In this document: positions 1 to 10,250 of the stretch, piece after piece
Layout: the number at the start of each line of letters is the position of its first letter
How positions within the stretch are numbered: the first letter of the stretch is position 1
Position numbers and translations under genes: made by a program
NCBI GenBank assembly: GCA_030568195.1
Contig: JAJLTO010000001.1
Span: forward strand, 496,001 to 560,000
DNA: 64,000 nucleotides
Source: Dipodascopsis uninucleata var. uninucleata
Lineage: Eukaryota > Ascomycota > Lipomycetes > Lipomycetales > Lipomycetaceae
Direction of reading: 5' to 3'
Notes under the pieces: model-generated
What the model saw: the letters and a program-made list of their open reading frames with translations, nothing else
What the model was told of the DNA's origin: nothing
Database searches by the model: none

Positions 1-213
1 GACGAAAAGAGGTCTCCTCATGTAAGCAATTATTATCATTGCAATACCATTTATTTCATCTATACTAACTCTATCTAGGTGGAGTTCTACTCAATTTACT
101 TTCTACCATTGCTCAAAGTTCTAGGAATCACAGGCGTTACATATGCGGTGTTATATTTGGCCAAGCTCAATCTTCTTGAAGAGGAGCCAACAACAAGCTC
201 CAAGTTAGAGTAA
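1..213 (+). CDS. C-terminal part of a membrane protein (partial)
   Basis: The window opens inside a gene. Bases 1-21 read as an exon (DEKRSPH) ending at a GTAAGC donor at 22. A 57-nt intron follows, with a TACTAAC branch site near 62 and a CTAG acceptor ending at 78. The last exon, 79-213, encodes 44 residues starting VEFYSIYFLPLLKVLGI and ending in TAA at 211-213. The stretch from about the fifth to the thirtieth residue of that exon is hydrophobic enough for a membrane segment and is followed by a short acidic tail. Both junctions keep phase 0. I do not recognise the family, and the part that would identify it lies outside the window. Confidence 0.6.
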
Positions 214-855
214 TTCAAAATTACACTGAGATCAAGCTCAAGATGATTTAAATTTGCGAAATATTGATGAGATTGTCGCATAGCTCCGTCTAGAAGAGCT
301 TCTCTCAAGAGCTTCTCTCTTGTTCGTCTGCATCTCTTCTCGCATCTCTATAGTATTATTATTCTTTTGCATATTTCTTGTAACATATATCTGATCGATT
401 CGAGCTGTATCATATTCGTAAATATTCAGGAAAAAGTCATTTTTTCACAATTTCTTGAGTTGATTCAACTCGCGTAATCAACTCAGTTCTGAACTGTAAG
501 TTTGTTTCGTATTAAGTACTTCATACCAGCTCTTGAAATTTAATCATATTGCTCCTTCACGTATGAAAACGGGACTGGGTTAGTGTGGAGATTTCTATCT
601 TAGTCTCTACACGTCTTGTAGACTAGTCGAAGTTTTAGGAATTGAAACTTGGTCACGCTTGGTACACATGTATGTTTATACTTCAGGGTAAACGCTTGAA
701 ATATTCTACAGAGACCGGAGTTTGATTGCATCCCTGATCGTTCGATTGACGCCAACTCTGTACGCAATTCGGACTCTTTAGAGCATTTTCTAAGATATTA
801 TTGAGATTTATGAGATATAGTGGACTTTTTCATACAGCTGACGAAGAAAGAGAAC
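214..855. other. Intergenic spacer
   Basis: This stretch lies between the partial gene and the RING gene, both on the + strand. It should hold the terminator of the first and the promoter of the second. The open frame on the opposite strand at 96-308 overlaps the last exon of the first gene and looks like a shadow. I see no RNA gene or repeat. Confidence 0.6.
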
Positions 856-2608
856 ATGGAAGAAACACAGTGGAAGAAAATCAGTAGTAAGCCGTCGTTG
901 ATATTTTGCATGACCTGTTTCAGAAGACCACTCGGATTTGACTATACAGATTTTTATTTGGTTGTCTGCGGGCATGTCTTTTGTGAAAGACACATAGGAA
1001 TTGATAATATCGTATCAAGTGAGTATTTCCTTGTTACAGAGAGAGTTATGTTATGGGCTGCTGATGCTCGTTTCCTAGTGGACCAAAAAGCTCTTCCTCG
1101 AAATCATATCTGCCCTCACTGTTCAGCAACACATTTACAAGTGTACTCACTATCGGAACCGGTACGTACGCTCTTTAGTTGCGGAAATAGCGTGTCTAAT
1201 TTAGATGGGGCATACATTTAGGTTCCGCCAGATATTGCCATATATTTTAATGATCATAATTTGCTGATAGACAAGACGGTTGTTGCATTACGTGTGAGTA
1301 GCTGTCGAATGATTTTTAGTTCGAGACTTATACTAACCAATCTCTCGTAACAATAGTATCAATTAGGGACTATGATATATCTTATTAACCACTACCAGAA
1401 ACAGGAAAGAGACTACTTAAGACTGAAAAATGAAGTTGACTATCAAAGCATGATCCTTCGCAAAGTCAAATCTACATTAGAGAAGAGTGCTCATTGGAAA
1501 AAGTCGGTTATCTGATGAAAATTTCCTCTTAGACCCTACTAGGCAATTGCTTACCATTATCAAGTATAGGGAAAACGAAAGACTAAACAGAGAAAATGAA
1601 GAACTCAGAAGTAAGCTTGACCTCCGAAATACTAAGTCTAGAATTCAAGTGAATGGCAACGCCTCGAACAGTGCACCACCCACCATCGTGAATTTACCAC
1701 ATGATTCTAATCGCCATATTACAGACTTATCCTCTGCATGTGATTATTTTGGGAGCAGTTCACAGCGGAGATTAATGTGTAAATATCGCGGATCCAGTGT
1801 CGTTACAAATGATTCTTTGATGTCAGCTGAATCTTCTTCTAATGACTCTCGCATAATTCAGCATAGTGTGCTCGAGTCAACACCTAAGCGGCAGCATTTA
1901 AAATGTGCATCCTCCAGTGCTTCCAATAACCATAGAATGAATTTCACAGGTCAAAAAAGGGCTAACATACATCTGACGGTAGAAGATCCCATACAAAAGC
2001 GAAGTATCACTAAGAGCGCTTTCGACAAGCTCACAATGCCTTTTGTTTCCAGATATGGTGATACAGCCACAGAACATACTAGTCAATCATCTTCCATTGC
2101 ATCTTGCCTTTTGAAGCGAGCGGAAATGACACAGTCTTCAAATGACTATGAAAATTATGAGACATCGATACCCATCTACACTCTTTCGGCTGACATGGTT
2201 CATAGTCCATCAGCTCATGCAAGTCATCCAATGCAACGCAGATTTAGTTTTAGTGACGAGGCCCCTTTTACTGAAAATATACCACAGGCTGTGAGCATAG
2301 AGAGACTTAATGAGAGAAAATCTCCGTATCCACATGCTCAACTGCATCCAATAACTCACTGCCCGTCTTTTAATACCACAGAAACGTTACCCCAAACGAG
2401 TTTAGTATCACCAACCTCTTGTATACAGCTTAATCCGTTGGCTAATACCTTGTCACAGAATATACCAAAAGTCACTACTCGGAGGAATAGTCCGAGATCG
2501 TGGAAGGCTTCTACCAAGAAAATACACTTGTCAAGGAGAGCACCATTGAATGCTAGCTCAAGGATTTTTCCAAATATCTCGTCTAATGTTAACTCTCGTG
2601 ATTATTGA
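856..2608 (+). CDS. ZIP3: Zip3/RNF212-type meiotic RING protein (SUMO/ubiquitin E3), split gene
   Basis: Members of this family mark meiotic crossover sites on the synaptonemal complex as RING-type SUMO or ubiquitin ligases. The start is the ATG at 856. The RING begins FCMTCFRRP, continues CGHVFCERH and ends CPHC, followed by the family's VPPDIAIYFND segment and a coiled coil (residues ~115-180). A long Ser/Asn-rich tail fills the rest. Proposed exons are 856-1018, 1079-1161, 1222-1293, 1357-1506 and 1565-2608. The first three introns are 60, 60 and 63 nt; the 1019-1078 intron is a multiple of three, so its retention leaves an open frame. The fourth junction is uncertain: exon 4 runs into TGA at 1510 and the tail lies in another frame. 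A 58-nt intron at 1507-1564 with a weak GTTATC donor would join them in phase, giving about 503 aa; a one-base error in the A5 run near 1498-1502 is the alternative. Family call fairly secure, orthology to Zip3 itself less so. Confidence 0.72.
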
Positions 2609-2710
2609 CCTATATCAACTATTCTTCTTATGTTTACAATCACATAAGACTTGCTGGTACTTGTTTACATTCATTTCAATCGACTTATAATATGCAAAAT
2701 ATTTCATTAT

Positions 2711-4079
2711 TTAGTTTTCGAACACTTTCAATCCATAATTTATAACTCCAAACGCACTACCATCCACCTCTTTTGCACTCTCTATCTTAACTGATTTGAC
2801 TTTTATGGTACCCTTCACGGTTTGAACATGTAGGTCGCCGTTATGGATAAAGTACTCACCAGGTATTCTCCGTCCTGTAGTGAAGTCATCGCCAATAGAA
2901 ATATTGTTAAGCAAAACGCGACGCCTTACAATTCCTTTATTTCTTCTTTTGGGAACAGATTTAAAGGTGAATAGAGGCTTGCAAAGTCCTCTAAATACAC
3001 GATCAATTCGCACCGCATCATCATTAATCCAATCTATTCGAGCAATATCAGTAGTGATTTTCGGTGCAGTCTTTAAACTAGAATACTCTGACTTAACCGG
3101 CGGAAATTCTTTTGAATAATCATCTGGATTATCCAACTTTGAAAGCTTCAAGCACATCTCTTCCAGAGCGGCAGAGCCAACAGAAGCGAGCTTCTGGCGA
3201 AGACTGATCATGGTCTCCTTTGGATCAATTTTAAATCGGTTTGATTGCCATAGAATTTGACCTTGATCAAATTTTGTAGGATGTAGCGTTTGAATCGATA
3301 CTCCTGTGGAGTGCTCTGAATTCAAAATAGCCCACTGAAGAGGCGCAGGACCCTTATAGCTACAGCAATTGATTATTGTTAAAAAGATGAATAAAAGATA
3401 ATAAATAGTAGTATAGAACTTACTTCGGTAGCAATGACGGATGAACATTAATTCCACCATATGGTAAGGAGGACAAAAATTTTCCAGGTATAAGTTTGCC
3501 ATACGACACTGCGATTGCCAAATCAAACTTCAATTGTTCAAGTTTCTATTCATAGCATACTTAAAGTTAGACCTAGATGATATAAAATGGGCAAAACCAC
3601 TAAATCATGGTATAGAAGCATCATTTTTTTACCTTGAAATCTTCCGAGGTTTCTACTTCATGGAGCTCAAGACCTAAGTCTCGAGCAACAAATGACAACG
3701 GAACTAGATGACAAAAATGAGAAAAAAAATTCGAGGCTACTTTCAATATTGACTACTTTTACTGACCTTCCCGTATAAATCTCAATCCCTGGCCACTAGG
3801 CTTTGGCTTTCGAACTGCAACATGTAAGCTATCAATGGTGTTCGGCAACTTCGATTTTAGATCATTTAGTTTTGTGAGATGAGCGATACTAAATTCATCC
3901 GAGCCAAAGAATACGAGATTTAAAGACGAATCCAGTCTGGAGCTGCTAGTAAACGTTCGCTGATATGGACATCTCGTCCGGATGTAAAATGCCGTCCGGC
4001 ATTCAGACATTAGATTATCACGAGAGAAGATTGTTACGTATTTCAAACGAGAAATCACGGGTTTTACTCTTTGATCCAT
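2711..4079 (-). CDS. FMT1: Mitochondrial methionyl-tRNA formyltransferase
   Basis: This enzyme formylates Met-tRNAi for mitochondrial translation, using 10-formyl-tetrahydrofolate. Four exons fit in phase: 4079-3767, 3703-3633, 3545-3424 and 3359-2711, giving about 384 aa. The N-terminus has basic residues and few acidic ones, as in a mitochondrial presequence, before the LVFFGSDEFS strand that begins the Rossmann fold. The catalytic signature is GGINVHPSLLP followed by YKGPAPLQW, with Asn and His near residues 161 and 163 and the catalytic Asp in HPTKFDQGQ near 200. The C-terminal part (residues ~230-384) matches the tRNA-binding domain. The introns are 63, 87 and 64 nt with GTCAGT, GTAAAA and GTAAGT donors. 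Its 3' end lies 102 bp from that of the RING gene, so the pair is convergent. The call is firm; exon ends are inferred from phase. Confidence 0.92.
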
Positions 4080-4362
4080 TATCTACTATTATTTCTAATT
4101 AATCTAAGAACGATATAGTAGATCAATAAAATCCTGCAACTACACAAGGCGTGTTGGTAGATTGAAAGATACACAAGTAGTATACCATAAACAATAAATT
4201 ACGGTAGAAAACTTCGAGGTCAACTGGAAAGCTGAAATTTAAACTTTACTCGATATTTTATTTTGTGTATTCCCTAACCAAAGACGAGTACAAAACCGAC
4301 AGAATAGTTAACAATTCTTGAAATGACAGCAAGATTAATAGAAATTTTTAATATACATATAT

Positions 4363-6145
4363 CTAGTGCTTGGGCTTCTTTTTCTTCGGTTTATCGTCTT
4401 CTGACTCCTCATCTTTCACCAGATCATCATCATTTCCATCCTCTTCCTCCTCATCGTCATTGACTTCTGAACCTTCTTCACTACCGCTGGACTCGGCATC
4501 TTCGTCATATTCTTCGGCAACGTCACTATCTTCAGAATCAGCCTGAAAATCCTCATCAACGCTCTCCTCATCTTCTGAAGCAGAACCGCGATCGCCGCGC
4601 TGTACGACATTAGCATCAGAATCGTCGGAATCACTACCAAGTGCAGCCGCCAAAAATGACTGGTCTTCGACCAGATCATTCTTAATTTTAATTCCCTTAG
4701 ACTTCAGGTATTGCTCGATTGGTGATTGCTCTTCACGGTTAATATTAGCAAATTGATGTGATACTCCTGAGCGCATGGCGATGGTAACGTCAAATGTCCT
4801 GGAAGCTGATACGGACCCACCTAAACGTGAGAACGTAACATGTAGCACATCGACCAGAGCCATAAACACGGTAGGCTTTGGTATAAACAAGAAGCTTTTT
4901 TCTAAAAAGTAGAGATAACCTTCACTTGCCTTGAGTGAACACTTAACTCCTGCTTGTCCATGGACACTTAAAAATATGTTAGTATTCAACGAAAGCTTAA
5001 TAGCATGTCTACTACGTACCTAACAAAAGAACCCGGAACTGTAATCTTACGACCAGACAGACCACGAAAGACTTGCCCAATGACTTCGTGAGCTGCTTGA
5101 TCATAGTTCTTCTGAAGTTTGTCAGCATATTTTTCTTCGAATTCGTCACTATAGAGAATAATTCATGTTAGATCAGAAATCGAATAATTTAATATTGTAA
5201 AGAGACTTACTCTTCCAAGTTCAATTCAACTTCAATTTCTTCTTCTTTCAAAAATTGAATAACCAAAAATGAATATCTCGTCTGACCTTGCCGCAAAGGA
5301 GGATCAAGATGAATTACTAAGATGTTATGGAGATCATCAGGTTTCGGGAGCAAAAACAGCTTTTGAATATTTGTATATTGAATCTTGTAATCATAAGTCT
5401 TGCCTCGAAGACGTAAATAGGAGGGGAACATGTCAATATCATAACGACCTCTAGGAGTGAGAAACATAATATCTGAGAAAGAGACGATTGCTTCGCCTGC
5501 AACAAATCCAATATCGGCGCGCTCTTTCAGAGTATCATAGAATGCTGCAGCTGCATTTTGCTCTTCCACTTCAGATCCACTAGCCTCGTCATCTTCATTT
5601 TTGGGCACTGTTCCTGGAATATGAAATCTCATCTCTACTAATTCATCGCGCACGCCTGATGGCCCTCGAATTGCGTTTTCTTGATCGAGCGAAAGCTCAA
5701 CTGCTACTTCACTCTTGCCCACTAAATTCGTATTACTGACATGCGAATATGGTATTTCAAATGCAGGCCTATTTGAGACATTGAAAACTAGTTCAGAACG
5801 TTCGAATTCACACTTTCCCCAATTCCATCCTTTGATTGAATGGCCCTTGGTTTCGAGGACAGTATCAAAGTGATGCTTGATTGTATTCTTTAGTCGATCG
5901 AAATCATCCAGATCAAATCCATCGAATTGCACGACACCATGATCTTTGGTCAATACTCTACACTCATATCCTTTAGCCGCTCTACTCCAATTTGCAGACA
6001 CTACTTCAGACTGAGGAAGTAGAAACGGAGGTGAGGGATTCTTTGATGATGACTTCCACCCCAGGCCAGAATTAGCAAATCGCAGTCGCCCTGGTCGTGC
6101 CGACTGGTTGAAGTAAATGTTATCGAACTGTGTCATATCAGACAT
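4363..6145 (-). CDS. POB3: FACT histone chaperone subunit Pob3 (SSRP1 family)
   Basis: Pob3 pairs with Spt16 in FACT, which disassembles and reassembles nucleosomes ahead of RNA and DNA polymerases. The exons are 6145-5211, 5148-5020 and 4966-4363, all in phase, giving 555 aa against about 552 in S. cerevisiae. The N-terminus, MSDMTQFDNIYFNQS followed by SGLGWKSS, is the hallmark SSRP1/Pob3 start. The first exon carries the dimerisation and double-PH region (GWNWGKCEFE, DELVEMRFHIPG, FLTPRGRYDIDMF). The last exon ends in a long Asp/Glu tail (residues ~465-545) and KKKKPKH, a probable nuclear signal. The HMG box of animal SSRP1 is absent, as in other yeasts. Intron 2 carries TACTAAC. An upstream open exon could extend the N-terminus (see 6178-6390). 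Confidence 0.95.
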
Positions 6146-6177
6146 CGTGCTGATATAAACTATTGAATATTTCAGTT

Positions 6178-6390
6178 CTAGAAACAATATACGGCGGAAT
6201 ACGTAAGTGATGGCTGATATATACCTTCTTTTTGAAAGGAAAGTCTCTCTAAGAAGTCCTTTTTGTCAGTTTGACCTTGAGGAGACGCGTCGCAAATAAT
6301 TTCCATGAGATCGTGATCAGGTAACAAACTATGTGACTTGGGTGATCCAAACAGTTTTCCCTTGAAAATGATAAGACGATTCACCGCCAT
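6178..6390 (-). CDS. Short ORF just upstream of POB3: alternative 5' exon or separate small gene
   Basis: An ATG at 6390 opens a 70-codon frame beginning MAVNRLIIFKGKLFGSP. It looks like protein rather than noise, with a mixed hydrophilic composition around ICDASPQGQTDKKDF. A GTATAT donor follows codon 55 at 6224, and a TTTCTAG acceptor at 6178 would join it in frame to the POB3 start codon with no stop between, adding 66 residues. That intron would be only 47 nt, shorter than the other introns here, and Pob3 proteins normally start at MSDM. It may therefore be a separate small protein, or a chance ORF in the POB3 leader. I do not recognise the sequence. Confidence 0.35.
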   Translation of the reverse strand: MAVNRLIIFKGKLFGSPKSHSLLPDHDLMEIICDASPQGQTDKKDFLERLSFQKEGIYQPSLTYSAVYCF

Positions 6391-6543
6391 GGCTTAACTA
6401 CCGAGACTATCTTAAACAGCGTTCTCGACAATTGCGGAACAGTCATTGGTATATCCAAATTAACAACATAGAAAGTAAGGCGTAATGATACAGATCTAAC
6501 AAATCTAGAAAATATTGTTCTATAATTCGAAGTCGCGTAATTA

Positions 6544-8202
6544 ATGGCACAGCCAACAGCTTATAGAAGGCTCGCATCTTCTTCACCTAATGAACAAGAG
6601 TTTGAAGTCGCCAATAGCACATTGATAGAGGAGCTGGACCAGAGAGCTGTATCAGTACATTCATTGGAGACATTTGAGAGTACCGGTGTAGATGGATTTA
6701 ACGGCAATGCTCGTCTAGGAGAGGATTTAGCTGGTATACCCGATGTTCCTAAGAAACAAAAATTGGGGGTCACATCGGCAGTATTCTTAATTCTGAACAA
6801 AATGATCGGAACTGGTATATTTAGTACGCCATCAAGCGTGTTTTTATCTTCGGGCTCTGTCGGTATTAGTATTATCTTGTGGAGTGTTGGCGGGCTTCTC
6901 TCTCTGACTGGAATGAGTGTGTTCTTAGAGTTTGGGTTGGCTATACCGAAGTCTGGTGGCGAGAAGAACTATCTTGAGCGTGTTTATCGTAAACCAAGAT
7001 ATCTTATAACATGCTTGTTTTTGGGACAGATGATTATTCTAGGCTTCTCAGCAGGTAATTGTCTTGCTTTCGGACGGTATGTCCTTTTCGCAATGGGTGT
7101 AGATCAGCCTAGTGAGAGGAGCTCGAGAGTAATTGCAGTCATGTGTATCACGGGTGTTGTATTGCTTCATGCTCTTCGACCTAATGCGGGTACACGATTG
7201 TTCAATGCTCTAGGGATGTTTAAAGTAATTGTACTCATTTTAGTGGTCCTTACGGGATTGATAGCGCTTATGGGCTGGTTGCCTCTAGAGGATCCTCATA
7301 ACTTTGATAACCTCTTTGAAAATTCCGGTTTTGGTGGTGGCACCTATAACTATGCTACAGCACTTCTCAGAATTGTATATTCATACCGAGGATGGGAGAA
7401 TGCTAATTATGTTTTGAGTGATCTTGAGAATCCTCGACGAACACTTGCTGTTGCAGCTCCTTTTGCTATCATTGGTGTAACTATTCTGTATATATTAGCG
7501 AATATTGCATATTTCGCCGTTATTCCGAAGTACGAAATTGCGCACTCTGGTGTCATAGTTGCTGGTCTCTTTTTTCGACGTGTATTCGGCGATAGTGCTG
7601 GTGCTCAAATTTTACCTATGCTAGTTGCCTTGTCGAATCTAGGAAACGTTCTTGTGGTCTCATACGCGCATGCCAGAGTCAACTATGAATTTGCAAAAGA
7701 AGGTATTTTGCCTTACTCTCATTTTTTTGCCAAGATCAATCGATTTCATGCTCCAGTATCTGGATTATTTTTGCATTGGCTTATATCAGTAATTGTTCTG
7801 ACGGTTCCACCACCTGGTGAAGCGTACGAGTTCATTATTGACTTAAATACATATCCTTCGGCTTGGGTAAACGCATTGGTAGCTGGTGGTCTAATATACC
7901 TACAGTTCAGACGGGACGAGCAATGGTCTTCACCTTTCCACTCATATTTACCTGTCACGATCACATATTTATTATCGAACTTCTTTTTAATGTATATGCC
8001 ACTTGTGAAAGTGCCAGGACAAGATGGACATCCTGGCCTTGCTATGGCATTATATGGTATGTCTTGTTTTGTTGTGGGTGCATTATACTGGCTAGTGTGG
8101 AGTGTCATATTACCTCGCTTGAAGAGATATGAAATCGTTGAAGAGCACATTGTGGAAGATAACGGCGCTGAGAGTATACGATATGTTAAAGTGCCAAAAT
8201 AA
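6544..8202 (+). CDS. MUP1: Mup1-type methionine/cysteine amino-acid permease
   Basis: A plasma-membrane amino-acid/proton symporter of the APC superfamily (LAT/YAT-like branch). The single exon encodes 552 aa; Mup1 is 574 and Mup3 546. A soluble N-terminal tail of about 75 residues precedes twelve predicted membrane segments. TM1 contains the unwound-helix motif NKMIGTGIFSTPSS typical of the LAT/Mup branch, followed by GLLSLTGMSVFLEFGLAIPKSGGEKNYLE. The centre has SYRGWENANYVLSDLENPRRT, the conserved loop of this branch. The tail contains lysines that could serve arrestin-mediated ubiquitination, as in Mup1; that is inference. The start is the ATG at 6544, 153 bp from the divergent short ORF at 6390. 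Methionine specificity is from family resemblance only. Confidence 0.85.
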   Translation: MAQPTAYRRLASSSPNEQEFEVANSTLIEELDQRAVSVHSLETFESTGVDGFNGNARLGEDLAGIPDVPKKQKLGVTSAVFLILNKMIGTGIFSTPSSVFLSSGSVGISIILWSVGGLLSLTGMSVFLEFGLAIPKSGGEKNYLERVYRKPRYLITCLFLGQMIILGFSAGNCLAFGRYVLFAMGVDQPSERSSRVIAVMCITGVVLLHALRPNAGTRLFNALGMFKVIVLILVVLTGLIALMGWLPLEDPHNFDNLFENSGFGGGTYNYATALLRIVYSYRGWENANYVLSDLENPRRTLAVAAPFAIIGVTILYILANIAYFAVIPKYEIAHSGVIVAGLFFRRVFGDSAGAQILPMLVALSNLGNVLVVSYAHARVNYEFAKEGILPYSHFFAKINRFHAPVSGLFLHWLISVIVLTVPPPGEAYEFIIDLNTYPSAWVNALVAGGLIYLQFRRDEQWSSPFHSYLPVTITYLLSNFFLMYMPLVKVPGQDGHPGLAMALYGMSCFVVGALYWLVWSVILPRLKRYEIVEEHIVEDNGAESIRYVKVPK

Positions 8203-8627
8203 GTATTAACACTTGCATATCGGAGTTAGAAGGGATCAGATATCTCGGATATCTCGAGACATTTATTTTATATAGCGGTTTATTGTGTTTTATTGAGTTT
8301 TATGCTCCTGGATAGTGGATATATGTTACATTCAATATATTATTTAGAGCCGAAGTGTTGGACTTCTTTACGGACTGATAGCGCGTGGTTTCATCGAATT
8401 TGTTTTTTGCTTAGTCTGAGATTCATGTTTTTTACAACTATAGATAATTTCTTTTTATTTCCACTGACTTAGTTTGAATATCGTTTATATTATTGTATAG
8501 AAACTAAGTCATAAAATAAATAATTATTAAAGCATACCAGTATAATTGACTAAATTAATGTCAATATTATATCAAAAAAGTTATAGTAAATGATAAATAT
8601 AACAGAATAATTAAATTCAAACCTCAA
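8203..8627. other. Convergent 3' intergenic region
   Basis: This AT-rich stretch lies between the 3' ends of the permease and PNS1. It should carry both terminators. No ORF of note or structured RNA is visible. Confidence 0.6.
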
Positions 8628-10250
8628 TTAAGCATGAATACGCTCCCTGACTTTAGGATAAGACCGAAGAAGTTGATCATAAAGTTCGGGGTAACTCATG
8701 CGGAAAACTTCCGGGTCTCTGGCAAGTGCAGTGAAAAAGGTAGCCGTGCCAGATTTAATTGGAACTGTGGCTATATGACAAATTTGCAGAGCGATAACAA
8801 ACGTAAAGCCAATGACTGGCGCATTATAGTTACCACTACTATTATATGCTGGATTGGTGTACTTCAAGTATAGATACGCAAAGAGAGCAGCAACATAGGC
8901 AACAAATGTAGATCCAAGATTGAGGACAGGATCTATCAAGCAATCGTTAATAAGAGCATCAATACCACGATCCTTTATAAGATTCCAGGTCTCTTTAGCT
9001 GCTGGAAGATATGCGGATCCATATAAGGCAATGTAGCAATAAGCATAATGATTAAAGTACTGAACCGCCCAATTAAGAACGCCAATAAAGCATCTCAATA
9101 CGCAGAAGAGTACCATAGCCATGGTATTACCATCTTGCTGCGCAGCCTGTTGACCCCAACTGGCAAGCTGTTGGAGCAGCTGAACAATGGAAACAATCAA
9201 GCTTCCGAATGAAATAGAACCAAAAGAATATGTCATTGATCGCTTAAAGGCCCCAAGGGCTGGCCATCGAGGCATACCCTGCGCAGATCGAGAACAGAAA
9301 TACCATGTACCATAAACACCCGAAACGGTTGTGTGGATGACATTCTTAATCACTTCAGAGATATAGTAGCCACAGAAAGTAACATAAATAAGAATGCCAA
9401 TGAGTTTGGCGTGAGAGCAACCACCACCAGAAGAGTTACATCCCTCGTTACCATCAGTAGGATTATATTTCATGTAAACAGCAACTATAGTTAGAGCAAA
9501 CCAGGCACCAAAAGCCGAAGCCACTATGGTTCCAAGTAACGACGTAACAAGGACCGATGGATGTGATTTGGTGACATCCATAATCGTCTGTAAGACTAGA
9601 GTTGCAAAAGGAATCCTTGACCTCCATGAGATGAAACAGTAAGCTCCAAAAAGAGCAAAGAGCAAGAAGACAATAGCTGCCGAGTAGTAGTGCTCGGCAA
9701 AATAATAAATAGCAGTTGCAAATCCCAGAATTACATTAATAATACCAGTGATCCATATGAACTGTTTAGTGAACATTCTCGCTAGCCAAAAGTACAGCAC
9801 TGAGATAACCAAAGAAATAACAATAACGAAAGCGAATAAAACAACTGTATTGGTGTTGAGAGAAAAAGTCTGAGTGCTTCCATATATTCCATTTCCATTG
9901 AAATCCTTAGTACCACGGTAGGCATTGAGCGAGATTCCTGACACTACGATAAAGCCAGCCAAAACAGCCAAGAAGAGAATGGTGGCCCATACATCATTCC
10001 ACTTGGGCTTTTCGACTTTGAATTCATCCTCGAAAGTAGGACCATTTTGTGGTCTTTTCTCATCGTTGCCGGGTTTTGAGTAATTATTCACCGGAGGTGC
10101 ATAATTCTGCTGCTGCTGGTAATTAGATGAGTAGTCTGGTTGGTATTCTGGCACCTGTTGACTGTACTGATTTTCATGAGCTGGAGGAGGATATGATGGC
10201 GGGATTTCGCCTGTATATCCCTCCTGGTTTGAGTATCCCTGACCGGACAT
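8628..10250 (-). CDS. PNS1: Choline-transporter-like protein Pns1
   Basis: A multi-spanning plasma-membrane protein of the CTL/SLC44 family. The transport role of fungal Pns1 is unsettled and it is not the main choline carrier. The single exon encodes 540 aa; S. cerevisiae Pns1 is 539. The first ~110 residues are a Pro/Tyr/Gln-rich cytosolic tail (SYPPPAHENQYSQQ, YQQQQNYAPP). The first membrane helix, WATILFLAVLAGFIVV, follows at about 120. The conserved CTL C-terminal block includes YCYIALYGSAYLPAAKETWNL and a later DPEVFRMSYPELYDQLLRSY. A Cys-containing loop, GNEGCNSSGGGCS, sits near residue 270. Family and orthology are firm. Confidence 0.93.
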   Translation of the reverse strand: MSGQGYSNQEGYTGEIPPSYPPPAHENQYSQQVPEYQPDYSSNYQQQQNYAPPVNNYSKPGNDEKRPQNGPTFEDEFKVEKPKWNDVWATILFLAVLAGFIVVSGISLNAYRGTKDFNGNGIYGSTQTFSLNTNTVVLFAFVIVISLVISVLYFWLARMFTKQFIWITGIINVILGFATAIYYFAEHYYSAAIVFLLFALFGAYCFISWRSRIPFATLVLQTIMDVTKSHPSVLVTSLLGTIVASAFGAWFALTIVAVYMKYNPTDGNEGCNSSGGGCSHAKLIGILIYVTFCGYYISEVIKNVIHTTVSGVYGTWYFCSRSAQGMPRWPALGAFKRSMTYSFGSISFGSLIVSIVQLLQQLASWGQQAAQQDGNTMAMVLFCVLRCFIGVLNWAVQYFNHYAYCYIALYGSAYLPAAKETWNLIKDRGIDALINDCLIDPVLNLGSTFVAYVAALFAYLYLKYTNPAYNSSGNYNAPVIGFTFVIALQICHIATVPIKSGTATFFTALARDPEVFRMSYPELYDQLLRSYPKVRERIHA

